A stretch of DNA of 6,197 bases from UBA11524 sp051883695. Its GTDB lineage: Bacteria > Bacillota > Clostridia > Christensenellales > Aristaeellaceae. Shown here piece by piece: positions 1-6,197 of the stretch. A program made the translations under genes and the position numbers. The DNA is taken from NCBI GenBank assembly GCA_051883695.1, contig JBJEUF010000007.1, forward strand, positions 1 through 6,197, in the 5' to 3' direction. The notes below the pieces were generated by a model that searched no databases, had not been told where the DNA came from, and saw only the letters and a list, made by a program, of their open reading frames with translations. Within the stretch, counting starts at the first letter, position 1. Every line of letters begins with the position of its first letter.

Positions 1-2175
1 CACCGTCACCTCGCCGTTCACGGTTCTGACCGTGTAAACCGCCGCGATGCTGCCCTTCGTGTCGGGCACCTTCACGACGATCTCGCCGTCCTCGGGCCTG
101 AACACGTGCAGCTCCAGGCCGTCGGTGTAGTCATAGTCCGGGCGCTCCTCGCAACTGCCCATGGGAACCACGCTGTTCGGGCGCGCCATCAGCGGCAGAG
201 ACAGGTAGTCATGCGTCTCCCTGCGCCACGTATCGCCCACGACCGTCTCATCGGAGAGGAGGCTGGTCCATGTGCCCTGCGGCAGATAGTAGTCCACATG
301 GCCGTCCTCATGCATGATCGGCGCAACGAGCAGATTCGCGCCCAGCATGTACTGCGTATCGCAGGTTTCGCAGGCGATGCTGTCCGGGAACTCGAACATC
401 ATCGGGCGCAGCACCGGAATGCCCTGCTCGTGCGCCTCCACCGCGGCGCCGTAGAGGTACGGCATCAGGCGGTTCTTCAGCCTGGAGAACTTGCGCACGA
501 CGTCGTTGGCCTCCTCGTCAAAGAGCCACGGCACGCGGTAGCTCTGGGAGCCGTGCAGACGGGAATGGCTGGAGAGCAGGCCAAACGCCGCCCAGCGCTT
601 GTAGACGTCCGCCGTCGCCGTCTGCTCAAAGCCGGCGATGTCATGGCTCCAGAAGCTGAAGCCGGAATGCGAAATGCTCAGGCCGGAGCGCAGCGTCTCC
701 GCCATGCTCATGTAGGTCGCGCTGCTGTCGCCGTTCCAGTGGATCGGGAACTGCTGGCCGCCCACGGTCGCGCTGCGGGCAAAGAGCACCGCATCGCCCT
801 TGCCGCGGCATTCCTCGATCGTCTCAAACACCAGCTTGTTGTACAGATAGGTGTAGTAGTTGTGCATGCGCAGCGGGTCGCTGCCGTCGTGATAGACGAT
901 GCCGCGCACCGGAATGCGCTCGGCAAAGTCCGTCTTGAAGGCGTCCACGCCCATCCTCTGCAGCGCGCGCAGGCGTTCTGCGTACCACGCGCGCGCCTCG
1001 GGATTGGTCACATCCAGAATCGCCATGCCCGGCTGCCACATGTCCGTCTGCCAGACGTCGCCGTTTTCCTTGTGCAGGAAATAGCCCTTCTCCACGCCCT
1101 CGTCGAACATGTTGCTCTCCTGGGCGATGTACGGGTTGAGCCAGCAGGAGATGTGCAGGCCGCGATCCTTGAGCTTTTTGAGCAGGCCCTCCGGATCCGG
1201 GAAGGTATCCGGGTCCCAGGTCAGGTCGGTGAGATGGTTCTCCTTCATCCAGAAGCAGTCGAAGTGGAACACGCTCAGCGGAATATCGCGCTGCGCCATG
1301 CCGTCGATGAAGCTGGTGACCGTCTTTTCGTCATAGCTCGTGGTGAAGGACGTGGACAGCCACAGGCCAAAGCTCCACGCCGGGGGAAGCGCCGGCTTTC
1401 CGGCCAGATCGGTATACCGCTTAAGAATGCCCTTGGGCGTGCCGCCGTAGATGACGTCGTAGGTCAGCTTCTGCCCCTCCAGGCTGAACTGCACGCGCTC
1501 GACCTTTTCACTGGCCACCTCAAAGCTCACGTCGCTGGAATTCTCCACCAGGATGCCGTAGCCGCGGTTGGTCATGTAGAAGGGGACGTTCTTGTAGGCG
1601 AGCTCGCTGGCCGTGCCGCCGTCGCCGTTCCAGATGTCGACCACCTGGCCGTTTTTGACATAGGCCGTGAAGCGCTCGCCCAGGCCGTAGACGCGCTCGC
1701 CCACATCCAGGTTCAGCGAGTCGATCATGTACTCCTTGCCCGTCTCCTTGTTCCAGGCGTGCGCCATGGCGTGATACTCGGACTGCGTGAGCTTTTTGCC
1801 GTCGCCGTAGTAGGTGACGCTCCAGCCCTTGTACGCCTTGCTGATGACGGCCTTCGCCCGGCCGCTCCTGAAGGTGTATTCCGTCTCGGTCTCCGTGATC
1901 TCGGGCTTGACAGGGCGCTCATTCAGCTCAAAATACGGGCCCTTCTTCACCGTGCCGCGGTGATGCTCCACGCTCACGCGGATGACATCCTCCATCGGGG
2001 CGGTGAAGGTGATCGTCAGCGCCGCGTGATTCATGATATCGCCGCGGCCGCTGACCGGCACGGTGGAGCAGATGATGCGCAGCGCATCCTCGGTGATCGT
2101 CGCCGTGTAGCTCTGGATGGCGAAATGCAGGTCATACTCCGGTCTGTTGATCCAATAACCGTTGGTAAACTTCAT
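1..2175 (-). CDS. yicI: GH31 alpha-xylosidase, YicI type (3' end outside window)
   Basis: Cytoplasmic glycoside hydrolase family 31 enzyme that removes non-reducing-end alpha-linked xylose from isoprimeverose and xyloglucan-type oligosaccharides (known role of the YicI family). 725 codons are visible; E. coli YicI has 772 residues, so about 45 C-terminal codons should lie beyond the left edge. An N-terminal beta-sandwich domain is followed by the catalytic barrel from about residue 245 and by C-terminal beta domains. The nucleophile is D416 in KTDFAERIP and the acid/base is D483 in HWNGDSS. F277, C307, F308, W345 and K414, which line the -1 subsite in E. coli YicI (from memory), are all present at the same numbers. 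The usual G after KTDF is A here. There is no signal peptide. The ATG at 2175 is preceded by AAAGGAGAAG (2181-2190). The gene starts 29 bp after the MalG-type permease and probably closes or continues the operon. Family call very sure; xyloside substrate well supported. Confidence 0.95.
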   Translation of the reverse strand, partial: MKFTNGYWINRPEYDLHFAIQSYTATITEDALRIICSTVPVSGRGDIMNHAALTITFTAPMEDVIRVSVEHHRGTVKKGPYFELNERPVKPEITETETEYTFRSGRAKAVISKAYKGWSVTYYGDGKKLTQSEYHAMAHAWNKETGKEYMIDSLNLDVGERVYGLGERFTAYVKNGQVVDIWNGDGGTASELAYKNVPFYMTNRGYGILVENSSDVSFEVASEKVERVQFSLEGQKLTYDVIYGGTPKGILKRYTDLAGKPALPPAWSFGLWLSTSFTTSYDEKTVTSFIDGMAQRDIPLSVFHFDCFWMKENHLTDLTWDPDTFPDPEGLLKKLKDRGLHISCWLNPYIAQESNMFDEGVEKGYFLHKENGDVWQTDMWQPGMAILDVTNPEARAWYAERLRALQRMGVDAFKTDFAERIPVRGIVYHDGSDPLRMHNYYTYLYNKLVFETIEECRGKGDAVLFARSATVGGQQFPIHWNGDSSATYMSMAETLRSGLSISHSGFSFWSHDIAGFEQTATADVYKRWAAFGLLSSHSRLHGSQSYRVPWLFDEEANDVVRKFSRLKNRLMPYLYGAAVEAHEQGIPVLRPMMFEFPDSIACETCDTQYMLGANLLVAPIMHEDGHVDYYLPQGTWTSLLSDETVVGDTWRRETHDYLSLPLMARPNSVVPMGSCEERPDYDYTDGLELHVFRPEDGEIVVKVPDTKGSIAAVYTVRTVNGEVTV

Positions 2176-2204
2176 AGCCTCTTCTCCTTTATATGCATCG
2201 TTGA

Positions 2205-3044
2205 TCAGCCCTTGACCGCACCTGCGACAACGCCCTCAACGATATAGCGCTGCAGCAGGATGAAAACGATCACGGACGGCAGAACCGCCAGCACCATGGC
2301 AGCCAGGGCGTAATGCCATTTGGTATTGAGTGAGCCGACGAAATTGTAGGCCGCCAGCACCAGCGTCTTGGAGGACGGCGAGCTGTTGACCATCAGCAGC
2401 GGCAGCAGGAAGTCGTTCCAGATCCACATCACGTCCAGCACCACCACCGTCGCCGTCACCGTCTTGAGCAGCGGGAAGATGATCATTCCGTAGGTCTGGA
2501 AGGTCGTCGCGCTGTCAATCATGGCGCTCTCATCGATCTCGCGCGGGATGGACTTCATGAAATTGAAGTAGATAAACGTCGCCATCGGGATGCCGAAGCC
2601 CCAGTACTGGATGCCCAGGCCCCAGGTCGTGCCGTTGAGGTGGATGGTGTTCATGAACTTGAGCAGCGTGATCATGATCGTCTGGAAGGGGATCAGCATC
2701 GGCGTGATGATCAGCGTGTGAATCAGCCTGGTGCACTTCGTCTGCCGCCGGTCAAGGACATAGGCCGCCATGGACGAAAACACCACGATGCCCGAAATGC
2801 CGATGAGCGTGATGACCACGTTGTTAAAGAACAGACGGAAGTAGTCCATCTTCTCAATGACGTACGCGTAGTTTTCAAACGCAAGCTTGGTCGGCAGGCC
2901 CAGCACATTGGTGAGCACTTCCTTGAAGGGCTTCATCGAGTTGATCACCATCAGGTAGATGGGATAGATGTACAGGGCGGCCAGCAGCGTGATCACGCAG
3001 ACAAACGCGATATGGCCGATCTTTTTGCGCGTCCTGGTGTTCAT
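2205..3044 (-). CDS. Carbohydrate ABC transporter permease, MalG type (CUT1)
   Basis: Inner-membrane subunit of a sugar importer, 279 residues, the usual length for MalG-like (BPD_transp_1) permeases. Hydrophobic segments lie near residues 12-32, 74-95, 108-127, 143-162, 190-208 and 244-264, consistent with six membrane spans. The cytoplasmic EAA loop that docks on the ATPase is at about residues 168-194 (PREIDESAMIDSATTF, then FPLLK). It differs from the common EAAxxDGA form by S for A and S for G. WIWNDFLLPLL near 207 is typical of the family. The ATG shares its A with the TAA stop of the MalF-type gene (TAATG), and GGGAGGTGG sits just upstream inside that gene, so the two are translationally coupled and probably form a heterodimer. 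The substrate cannot be read from the permease; the neighbouring alpha-xylosidase suggests an alpha-xyloside. Confidence 0.95.
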   Translation of the reverse strand: MNTRTRKKIGHIAFVCVITLLAALYIYPIYLMVINSMKPFKEVLTNVLGLPTKLAFENYAYVIEKMDYFRLFFNNVVITLIGISGIVVFSSMAAYVLDRRQTKCTRLIHTLIITPMLIPFQTIMITLLKFMNTIHLNGTTWGLGIQYWGFGIPMATFIYFNFMKSIPREIDESAMIDSATTFQTYGMIIFPLLKTVTATVVVLDVMWIWNDFLLPLLMVNSSPSSKTLVLAAYNFVGSLNTKWHYALAAMVLAVLPSVIVFILLQRYIVEGVVAGAVKG

Positions 3045-4098
3045 TACTGCTCCACCTCCCTGCTCTCAAAGAACCTGAGGACAACCTGCGTGAGCACCAG
3101 CACGATCACGAAGAACACGATCGCCTTCGCGGAGCCCAGGCCGTAGTTGTTGTTCTGGAATGCCTCCCGGTAGATATCCAGTGTGGCGGAATAGGTCGCG
3201 CCGCCGGGTCCGCCCTTGGTCAGGGCGAGAATGATGTCGAAGACCTTCAGCGAGTTGGTCAGCGACATGAAGATGCAGGTGGTGATGGACGGGCCGAGCA
3301 TCGGCAGCACCACGGAGAAAAAGCGCTTGCCGGCGCTGGCGCCGTCAATGCTCGCCGCCTCCAGGATGTCCGTGGGGATGGCCTGCAGGCCCGCGATGTA
3401 CAGCACGATGTAAAAGCCCAGCGACTGCCACACGCCCACCAGCACCAGCGAATAAAACGCGAGGCCGCCGTCGCCCAGCCAGCTGTAATTCCAGAATCCC
3501 CAGCCGGTGATCTCGTACAGCTTTTCAAAGCCCTGCGTGAAGATGAACTTCCAGATAAAGCCCACAATCGTCATGGACATGATGTAGGGCACGAAGAACA
3601 CGCCGCGCAGGAAATTGGCCATGCGGAATCTCTGCGTCAGCGCGACGGCCAGCGCCAGCGCCAGCACATTGCTGAAGAGAATAAACAGCGCGGAATACTT
3701 GAAGGTGAAGATCAGCGCGCGAATGAATTCCGGAGAGCCGGAGGAAAAGATGGTCTTGAAGTTNNNNNNNNNNNNNNNNNNNNNNNNNNNNNNNNNNNNN
3801 NNNNNNNNNNNNNNNNNNNNNNNNNNNNNNNNNNNNNNNNNNNNNNNNNNNNNNNNNNNNNNNAGATCAGCGCGCGAATGAATTCCGGAGAGCCGGAGGA
3901 AAAGATGGTCTTGAAGTTCGCAAGGCCGATAAAGACGGGATTGCGCGATATGCCGTTCCACTCCGTCAGGGAATAGTAGCCGCTCATGACGAACGGAATG
4001 TACATCGCAAGGAGCACCATGACCACCGCCGGCAGCGTAAAGACCAGCGTATCCAGCAGCGCCTTGCGCTCTGTCCGGCTCATGGCTTTTCTTTTCAC
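3044..4098 (-). CDS. Carbohydrate ABC transporter permease, MalF type (CUT1), split by assembly gap
   Basis: Partner permease of the importer. As given, the reading frame is broken: the 5' part (4098 to about 3864) and the 3' part (about 3763 to 3044) are in different frames, separated by 100 Ns flanked by two identical 55-bp copies. Removing the Ns and one copy (155 bp) restores one frame of 299 residues, a normal MalF-like length. The restored protein starts VKRKAMSRTE, has a first membrane span near 15-43 followed by YYSLTEWNG, and carries a textbook EAA loop, EAASIDGASAGKRFF, at about 195-209 followed by VLPMLGP. It ends REVEQ. The start is the GTG at 4098, 7 nt after AAAGGAGG; the ATG five codons later (4083) is too far from that site, and the upstream in-frame ATG at 4149 lies in the hairpin region. 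The gene is very probably intact in the organism. Confidence 0.92.
3709..3763. repeat. 55-bp direct repeat, left copy (contig-end overlap)
   Basis: Base-for-base identical to 3864-3918, and directly abuts the N run. It encodes residues about 61-78 of the MalF-type permease (NFKTIFSSGSPEFIRALI). Interpreted as an unmerged contig-end overlap rather than a biological repeat. Confidence 0.95.
3764..3863. other. Assembly gap (exactly 100 Ns)
   Basis: A run of exactly 100 N characters, the conventional placeholder for a gap of unknown size. It falls inside the MalF-type permease gene. The flanking sequence is duplicated, so the true gap length is probably zero or negative (overlapping contig ends). 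Confidence 0.99.
3864..3918. repeat. 55-bp direct repeat, right copy (contig-end overlap)
   Basis: Second copy of the sequence at 3709-3763, starting immediately after the last N. It reads the same permease residues in the 5' part of the gene, and the protein continues normally across the repeat when the two copies are merged. Confidence 0.95.
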
Positions 4099-4105
4099 AA
4101 CGCTC

Positions 4106-4113
4106 CCTCCTTT
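4106..4113 (-). promoter_or_regulatory. Ribosome binding site that sets a GTG start
   Basis: AAAGGAGG on the minus strand, 7 nt before the GTG at 4098 and 22 nt before the ATG at 4083. This spacing is why GTG was chosen as the start of the MalF-type permease. Confidence 0.8.
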
Positions 4114-4147
4114 CTGTGTCCTGGTTATCGAATGACGTGAAACGTTC

Positions 4148-4183
4148 AAAAAGGGCCGCGCCGTATCGAAATACGGCGCGGCC
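4148..4183 (-). terminator. Hairpin plus T-run between binding protein and permease genes (attenuator)
   Basis: Perfect 13-bp inverted repeat, arms 4154-4166 and 4171-4183, with a four-base loop. Read on the minus strand the loop is TTCG closed by a T-A pair, the stem is mostly G/C, and after one C it is followed by TTTTT (4148-4152). This is the form of an intrinsic terminator. It lies 35 bp after the stop of the binding protein gene and about 50 bp before the permease start. In CUT1 operons such partial terminators or RNA-stabilising hairpins commonly keep binding protein mRNA in excess over permease mRNA. Since no promoter is evident before the permease, partial read-through is the likely outcome. 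Confidence 0.8.
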
Positions 4184-4217
4184 GCACAGCGCCTTGCTTG
4201 AGAATCAGGATGCCTGA

Positions 4218-5459
4218 TTACACGCCGGAGCCGTCGAGCTCAACCCACTTCGCCTCGATCTGCGCGCAGCACTCGTCCTTGGTCAGGCTGCCGCCGATGT
4301 AGGCCTGGATGGCCTCGCCCATCGCCTGGTTGAAGCTGTCAGAGGAGTAGCAGATGGCCAGCGCGCCGGAGCCCTCGGCAGCCACGTGCTCAGCACCCTG
4401 CTTGATGATCTGCATGTCGGCAACCTTCGCACCGGAAACCGGCGGGATGACGCCAGCCACGTCGCAGAACCAGCTCTGGCCGTACTCGCTGGTGTACCAC
4501 CAGTTCACGAAGTCCAGAACAGCCTGCAGGTTCGCGGAATCCTTGTTGATGCGCAGCGCCTGGTCGGAGCCGCCGATGACCTGGCTCTGAGCCGGATCGT
4601 CGGTCACCGGATAGCCGGCAAAGCCAATCTGCAGGGTGTCGTCGATCGCCAGCAGGTCAGCCTCAACCCACGCGCCCTGGCCGATCATCATGGCCGCCTT
4701 GCCAACGCCCATCGCGGAATCCTCGCCGGCGAGGTCGGTCTCCAGCGGCTTGTTGTCGCCGTACTTGACGGCCAGATCGATGAAGCGGAAGAAGTTGTCA
4801 TAGAGCACCGGATAATCCTTGATGTGCGCCTCGCCGGCCTGGAAAGCGGCGATCATCGCAGCCGGATCCTCGCAGGCAGCGCTCATGAAGTGCTGCGCGA
4901 CATGCTTGAACACCCACCACTCCGCAAAGCCGGTGGTCACGGGCTGATAGCCGGCAGCCGCGATGGCCTCGCAGGCCTTCTCAAACTCGTCGAGCGTCTT
5001 CGGGAACTCGATGCCGACTTCCTCAAAGATCGCCTTGTTGTAGACCACGCCGAAGTAGTTGCCCTTGAGCGCGAAGCCGTGGACTTCGCCGTCGCCGTAC
5101 TTCATCATGTTCGTGACGGCCGGCTCCATCGCCGCGGCAGCCGGCTCGGCGGCAAAGTTGTAGGAATACTCGATGTAGTCGCCGATCTCCTTGCCGGAGG
5201 TGGTGGAGAAGATATCCGGGGTCATGCCCGCGTTGATGCGGGTCTTGAGCAGCGTCGGATAATCGTTCTGCGTGGTCTCGTAGTTGATGGTCACGTCGGG
5301 CGCGACTTCCTTATACGCCGCGATCAGCTCGTTGACCGCATCCGCATACTCGGGGCTGGAGATGAACATGTTGATCTCCGTGCCGTCCGCCATCGCGGGC
5401 GCCGCCGCGAGCATCAGCAGCATCGCCGCCGCGAGCATCAGGGAAAACAGTTTCTTCAT
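4218..5459 (-). CDS. Extracellular sugar-binding protein of ABC importer (SBP_bac_1/8-like)
   Basis: Substrate-capture subunit of the importer, 413 residues, within the usual 400-450 of CUT1 binding proteins. Residues 1-24 form a signal peptide: MKK, a long hydrophobic core, then PAMA followed by DG, which fits cleavage by signal peptidase I. No lipobox cysteine is present, unusual for a Gram-positive binding protein. Family traits include PDIFSTTSGKE in the N-lobe, a GQGAWVEADL stretch, an aromatic-rich VNWWYTSEYGQSWF segment that may stack on sugar rings, and a C-terminal helix ending in TKDECCAQIEAKW. The ATG at 5459 was chosen because it is 9 nt from GGAGG; the in-frame ATG at 5465 is only 3 nt away. 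First gene of the operon. The ligand is not readable from sequence; an alpha-xyloside is inferred from the GH31 gene. Confidence 0.94.
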   Translation of the reverse strand: MKKLFSLMLAAAMLLMLAAAPAMADGTEINMFISSPEYADAVNELIAAYKEVAPDVTINYETTQNDYPTLLKTRINAGMTPDIFSTTSGKEIGDYIEYSYNFAAEPAAAAMEPAVTNMMKYGDGEVHGFALKGNYFGVVYNKAIFEEVGIEFPKTLDEFEKACEAIAAAGYQPVTTGFAEWWVFKHVAQHFMSAACEDPAAMIAAFQAGEAHIKDYPVLYDNFFRFIDLAVKYGDNKPLETDLAGEDSAMGVGKAAMMIGQGAWVEADLLAIDDTLQIGFAGYPVTDDPAQSQVIGGSDQALRINKDSANLQAVLDFVNWWYTSEYGQSWFCDVAGVIPPVSGAKVADMQIIKQGAEHVAAEGSGALAICYSSDSFNQAMGEAIQAYIGGSLTKDECCAQIEAKWVELDGSGV

Positions 5460-5468
5460 AGTCATTTT

Positions 5469-5475
5469 CCTCCTT
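5469..5475 (-). promoter_or_regulatory. Ribosome binding site of the binding protein gene
   Basis: AAGGAGG on the minus strand. It lies 9 nt from the ATG at 5459 and 3 nt from the ATG at 5465, favouring the former. The alternative would only add two residues (MT) before the signal peptide. Confidence 0.8.
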
Positions 5476-5516
5476 TTCCGGTTGTGTGTTTGGGCGATCC
5501 GTGCCCTTCTGTTCAA

Positions 5517-5545
5517 AGTATATAAGATCATCCCGATTTTTTACA
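5517..5545 (-). promoter_or_regulatory. Putative promoter of the importer operon
   Basis: On the minus strand, TATACT (5517-5522) is a good -10. With a 17-bp spacer the -35 position (5540-5545) reads TGTAAA, a weak match to TTGACA. The predicted transcript start near 5510 gives a leader of about 50 nt. The weak -35 overlaps the proximal copy of the direct repeat, the usual picture for an activator-dependent promoter. Read from sequence only. Confidence 0.55.
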
Positions 5546-5575
5546 GGTCATTTTATGACCTTTACAGGATATTTT
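5540..5575. promoter_or_regulatory. Putative operator: two direct repeats, 21-bp period, with internal palindrome
   Basis: TTTACAGGTCATTTT (5540-5554) and TTTACAGGATATTTT (5561-5575) match at 13 of 15 positions and are exactly 21 bp apart, two helical turns. A palindrome, AGGTCAT-TTT-ATGACCT, occupies 5545-5561 between and across them. Relative to the predicted importer start (about 5510) the copies lie at roughly -30 to -44 and -51 to -65. Direct repeats about 21 bp apart overlapping the -35 are typical of AraC-family activators, which fits a YesM/YesN-type system divergent to the operon. The palindrome leaves a dimeric repressor as the alternative. Confidence 0.55.
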
Positions 5576-5606
5576 GGGCACAACCTGTCTTTTTGCTCAA
5601 AGGATA

Positions 5607-5615
5607 TGCTATAAT
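5607..5615 (+). promoter_or_regulatory. Extended -10 promoter of the divergent sensor gene
   Basis: TGCTATAAT is a perfect TATAAT (5610-5615) with the extended -10 TG one base upstream. No good -35 is seen at 16-18 bp (around 5586-5593), which an extended -10 can tolerate. The predicted start near 5622 gives a leader of about 55 nt. The repeat pair at 5540-5575 would lie at about -47 to -82 of this start, so one regulator could act on both directions. Confidence 0.65.
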
Positions 5616-5676
5616 ATAGCCAATGAATCGGCGTATGCACATTCCATATTGAAGAGAAACGTTGGGACATGGAGCT

Positions 5677-6197
5677 ATGGGACTGAAATCGGGTTTTCGC
5701 GCGTGGCGAAACAGAACCTCCATCCGCACGCAGCTGAGTCTGGCCATCAGTGCGGTGATCATCGCGCTGTTTTCCGCGCTGCTCGTCTACAATTATGTGT
5801 CGCAGTACCGCGTCAATGTGCGCCACGAGACCACATCCATCGAGCATACGCTCGAGCTGGAGACGCAGCAGCTGGACGCCTATATCGACGAGCTGGCCGC
5901 GTTCTCCCTTCAGCTGAGAAACGATTCCGCCTTCATGTCCATCCTCACGCAGAAGGACGCGGTGTCCTATGCGCAGCAGACGACGGTCGAGAACTCGTTC
6001 CGCGCTCAGTATTACAGCCGGAGCGATCTGCAATGGATGGAGCTGCACCTGCTGCGGCACAGCCTGAGCCTGCGCATGGACAGCCCCCGGCGCAAAATCG
6101 TCAGCATCGACTACCGCGCGCCGGAAACCTTTGAAGACCACGACGTATTCTCCGCCCCGCCCGCCTATCTCTCCATCCAGCCCAGCGAATCCGGCTT
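5677..6197 (+). CDS. Membrane-anchored sensor, probably YesM-type histidine kinase (N-terminal part)
   Basis: 173 codons are visible before the right edge. A short basic N-terminus (MGLKSGFRAWRNRTSIRTQ) is followed by one transmembrane helix at about residues 20-41, then an extracytoplasmic domain rich in helices (ETTSIEHTLELETQQLDAYIDELAAF, residues about 51-76) as in the sensor domains of YesM-like kinases. SIRTQL before the helix also resembles that family. The kinase domain itself would be outside, so a one-component AraC regulator with the same N-terminal layout is a real alternative. The ATG at 5677 is the most natural start but its ribosome site is poor: GGAG is only 2 nt away and GGGA 9 nt away; an in-frame TTG at 5662 is possible. 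Divergent position next to a sugar importer suggests it senses the same sugar or the loaded binding protein. Confidence 0.75.
   Translation, partial: MGLKSGFRAWRNRTSIRTQLSLAISAVIIALFSALLVYNYVSQYRVNVRHETTSIEHTLELETQQLDAYIDELAAFSLQLRNDSAFMSILTQKDAVSYAQQTTVENSFRAQYYSRSDLQWMELHLLRHSLSLRMDSPRRKIVSIDYRAPETFEDHDVFSAPPAYLSIQPSESG

Noticed and set aside
106..2247. Plus-strand open frame of 713 codons opposite the GH31 gene
   Set aside because: It is a shadow of a GC-rich gene: its composition is dominated by A, R, V, H and L with no recognisable domain, while the minus strand gives a full YicI-like protein with all active-site residues.
4138..4148. TGAAACGTTCA near-palindrome resembling a CcpA cre site
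   Set aside because: Spacing is wrong for cre (one base missing on each side of the central CG) and it lies just after the hairpin T-run, not at a promoter.
4204..4218. ATCAGG-ATG-CCTGAT inverted repeat at the end of the binding protein gene
   Set aside because: Only 6 bp with a 3-base loop, no T-run; weaker than the nearby 13-bp hairpin and explained by chance.
5492..5506. GGGC/GCCC small hairpin in the binding protein leader
   Set aside because: Four base pairs around a seven-base loop; too weak to call a riboswitch or regulatory hairpin.
4386..5525. Plus-strand open frame of 379 codons opposite the binding protein gene
   Set aside because: Same kind of antisense shadow. It runs through the binding protein's ribosome site and signal peptide region and shows no domain-like sequence.
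5574..6134. Plus-strand open frame of 186 codons overlapping the sensor gene
   Set aside because: It begins upstream of the predicted transcript start, and over the sensor region reads an R/A/H-rich peptide without membrane helix or domain; the other frame is convincing.
5548..6141. Minus-strand open frame of 197 codons opposite the sensor gene
   Set aside because: The plus-strand frame from 5677 encodes a coherent TM helix and sensor domain; the minus-strand frame has low-complexity, shadow-like composition and would run through both promoters.

Overview
The window holds one carbohydrate-uptake locus. It is GC-rich, has strong AGGAGG-type ribosome binding sites, and combines a CUT1-type sugar ABC importer that has no ATPase gene in view with a divergent membrane sensor. 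Together these suggest a high-GC Firmicute (Clostridia-like, perhaps from a gut or rumen metagenome). That placement is inferred from style only; the window contains no marker gene. The 100-N gap and duplicated contig ends show that this is draft assembly.

Layout: four genes lie on the minus strand and are read from right to left. They are a solute-binding protein (4218-5459), a hairpin with a T-run, a MalF-type permease (3044-4098, interrupted by an assembly gap), a MalG-type permease (2205-3044, TAATG overlap with the previous gene), and a GH31 alpha-xylosidase of the YicI type (2175 to the left edge; the last ~45 codons are probably outside). A 217-bp divergent control region (5460-5676) separates them from a plus-strand gene starting near 5677 that runs off the right edge. 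That gene encodes a membrane-anchored extracytoplasmic sensor, most likely a YesM-type histidine kinase.

How it works together (inference): the binding protein captures an alpha-xyloside or xyloglucan-derived oligosaccharide and the two permeases import it, powered by a shared ATPase encoded elsewhere. The cytoplasmic GH31 enzyme then removes alpha-linked xylose. The divergent sensor probably signals to an AraC-type response regulator beyond the window. The control region carries a 15-bp direct repeat (13/15 identical) with a 21-bp period, placed over the -35 region of the importer promoter, which is a plausible site for such a regulator.

The genes belong to known families and I see no wholly new system. 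The points worth a second look are the regulatory repeat pair, the apparently non-lipidated binding protein, the attenuator-like hairpin, and the artefactual break in the first permease gene.
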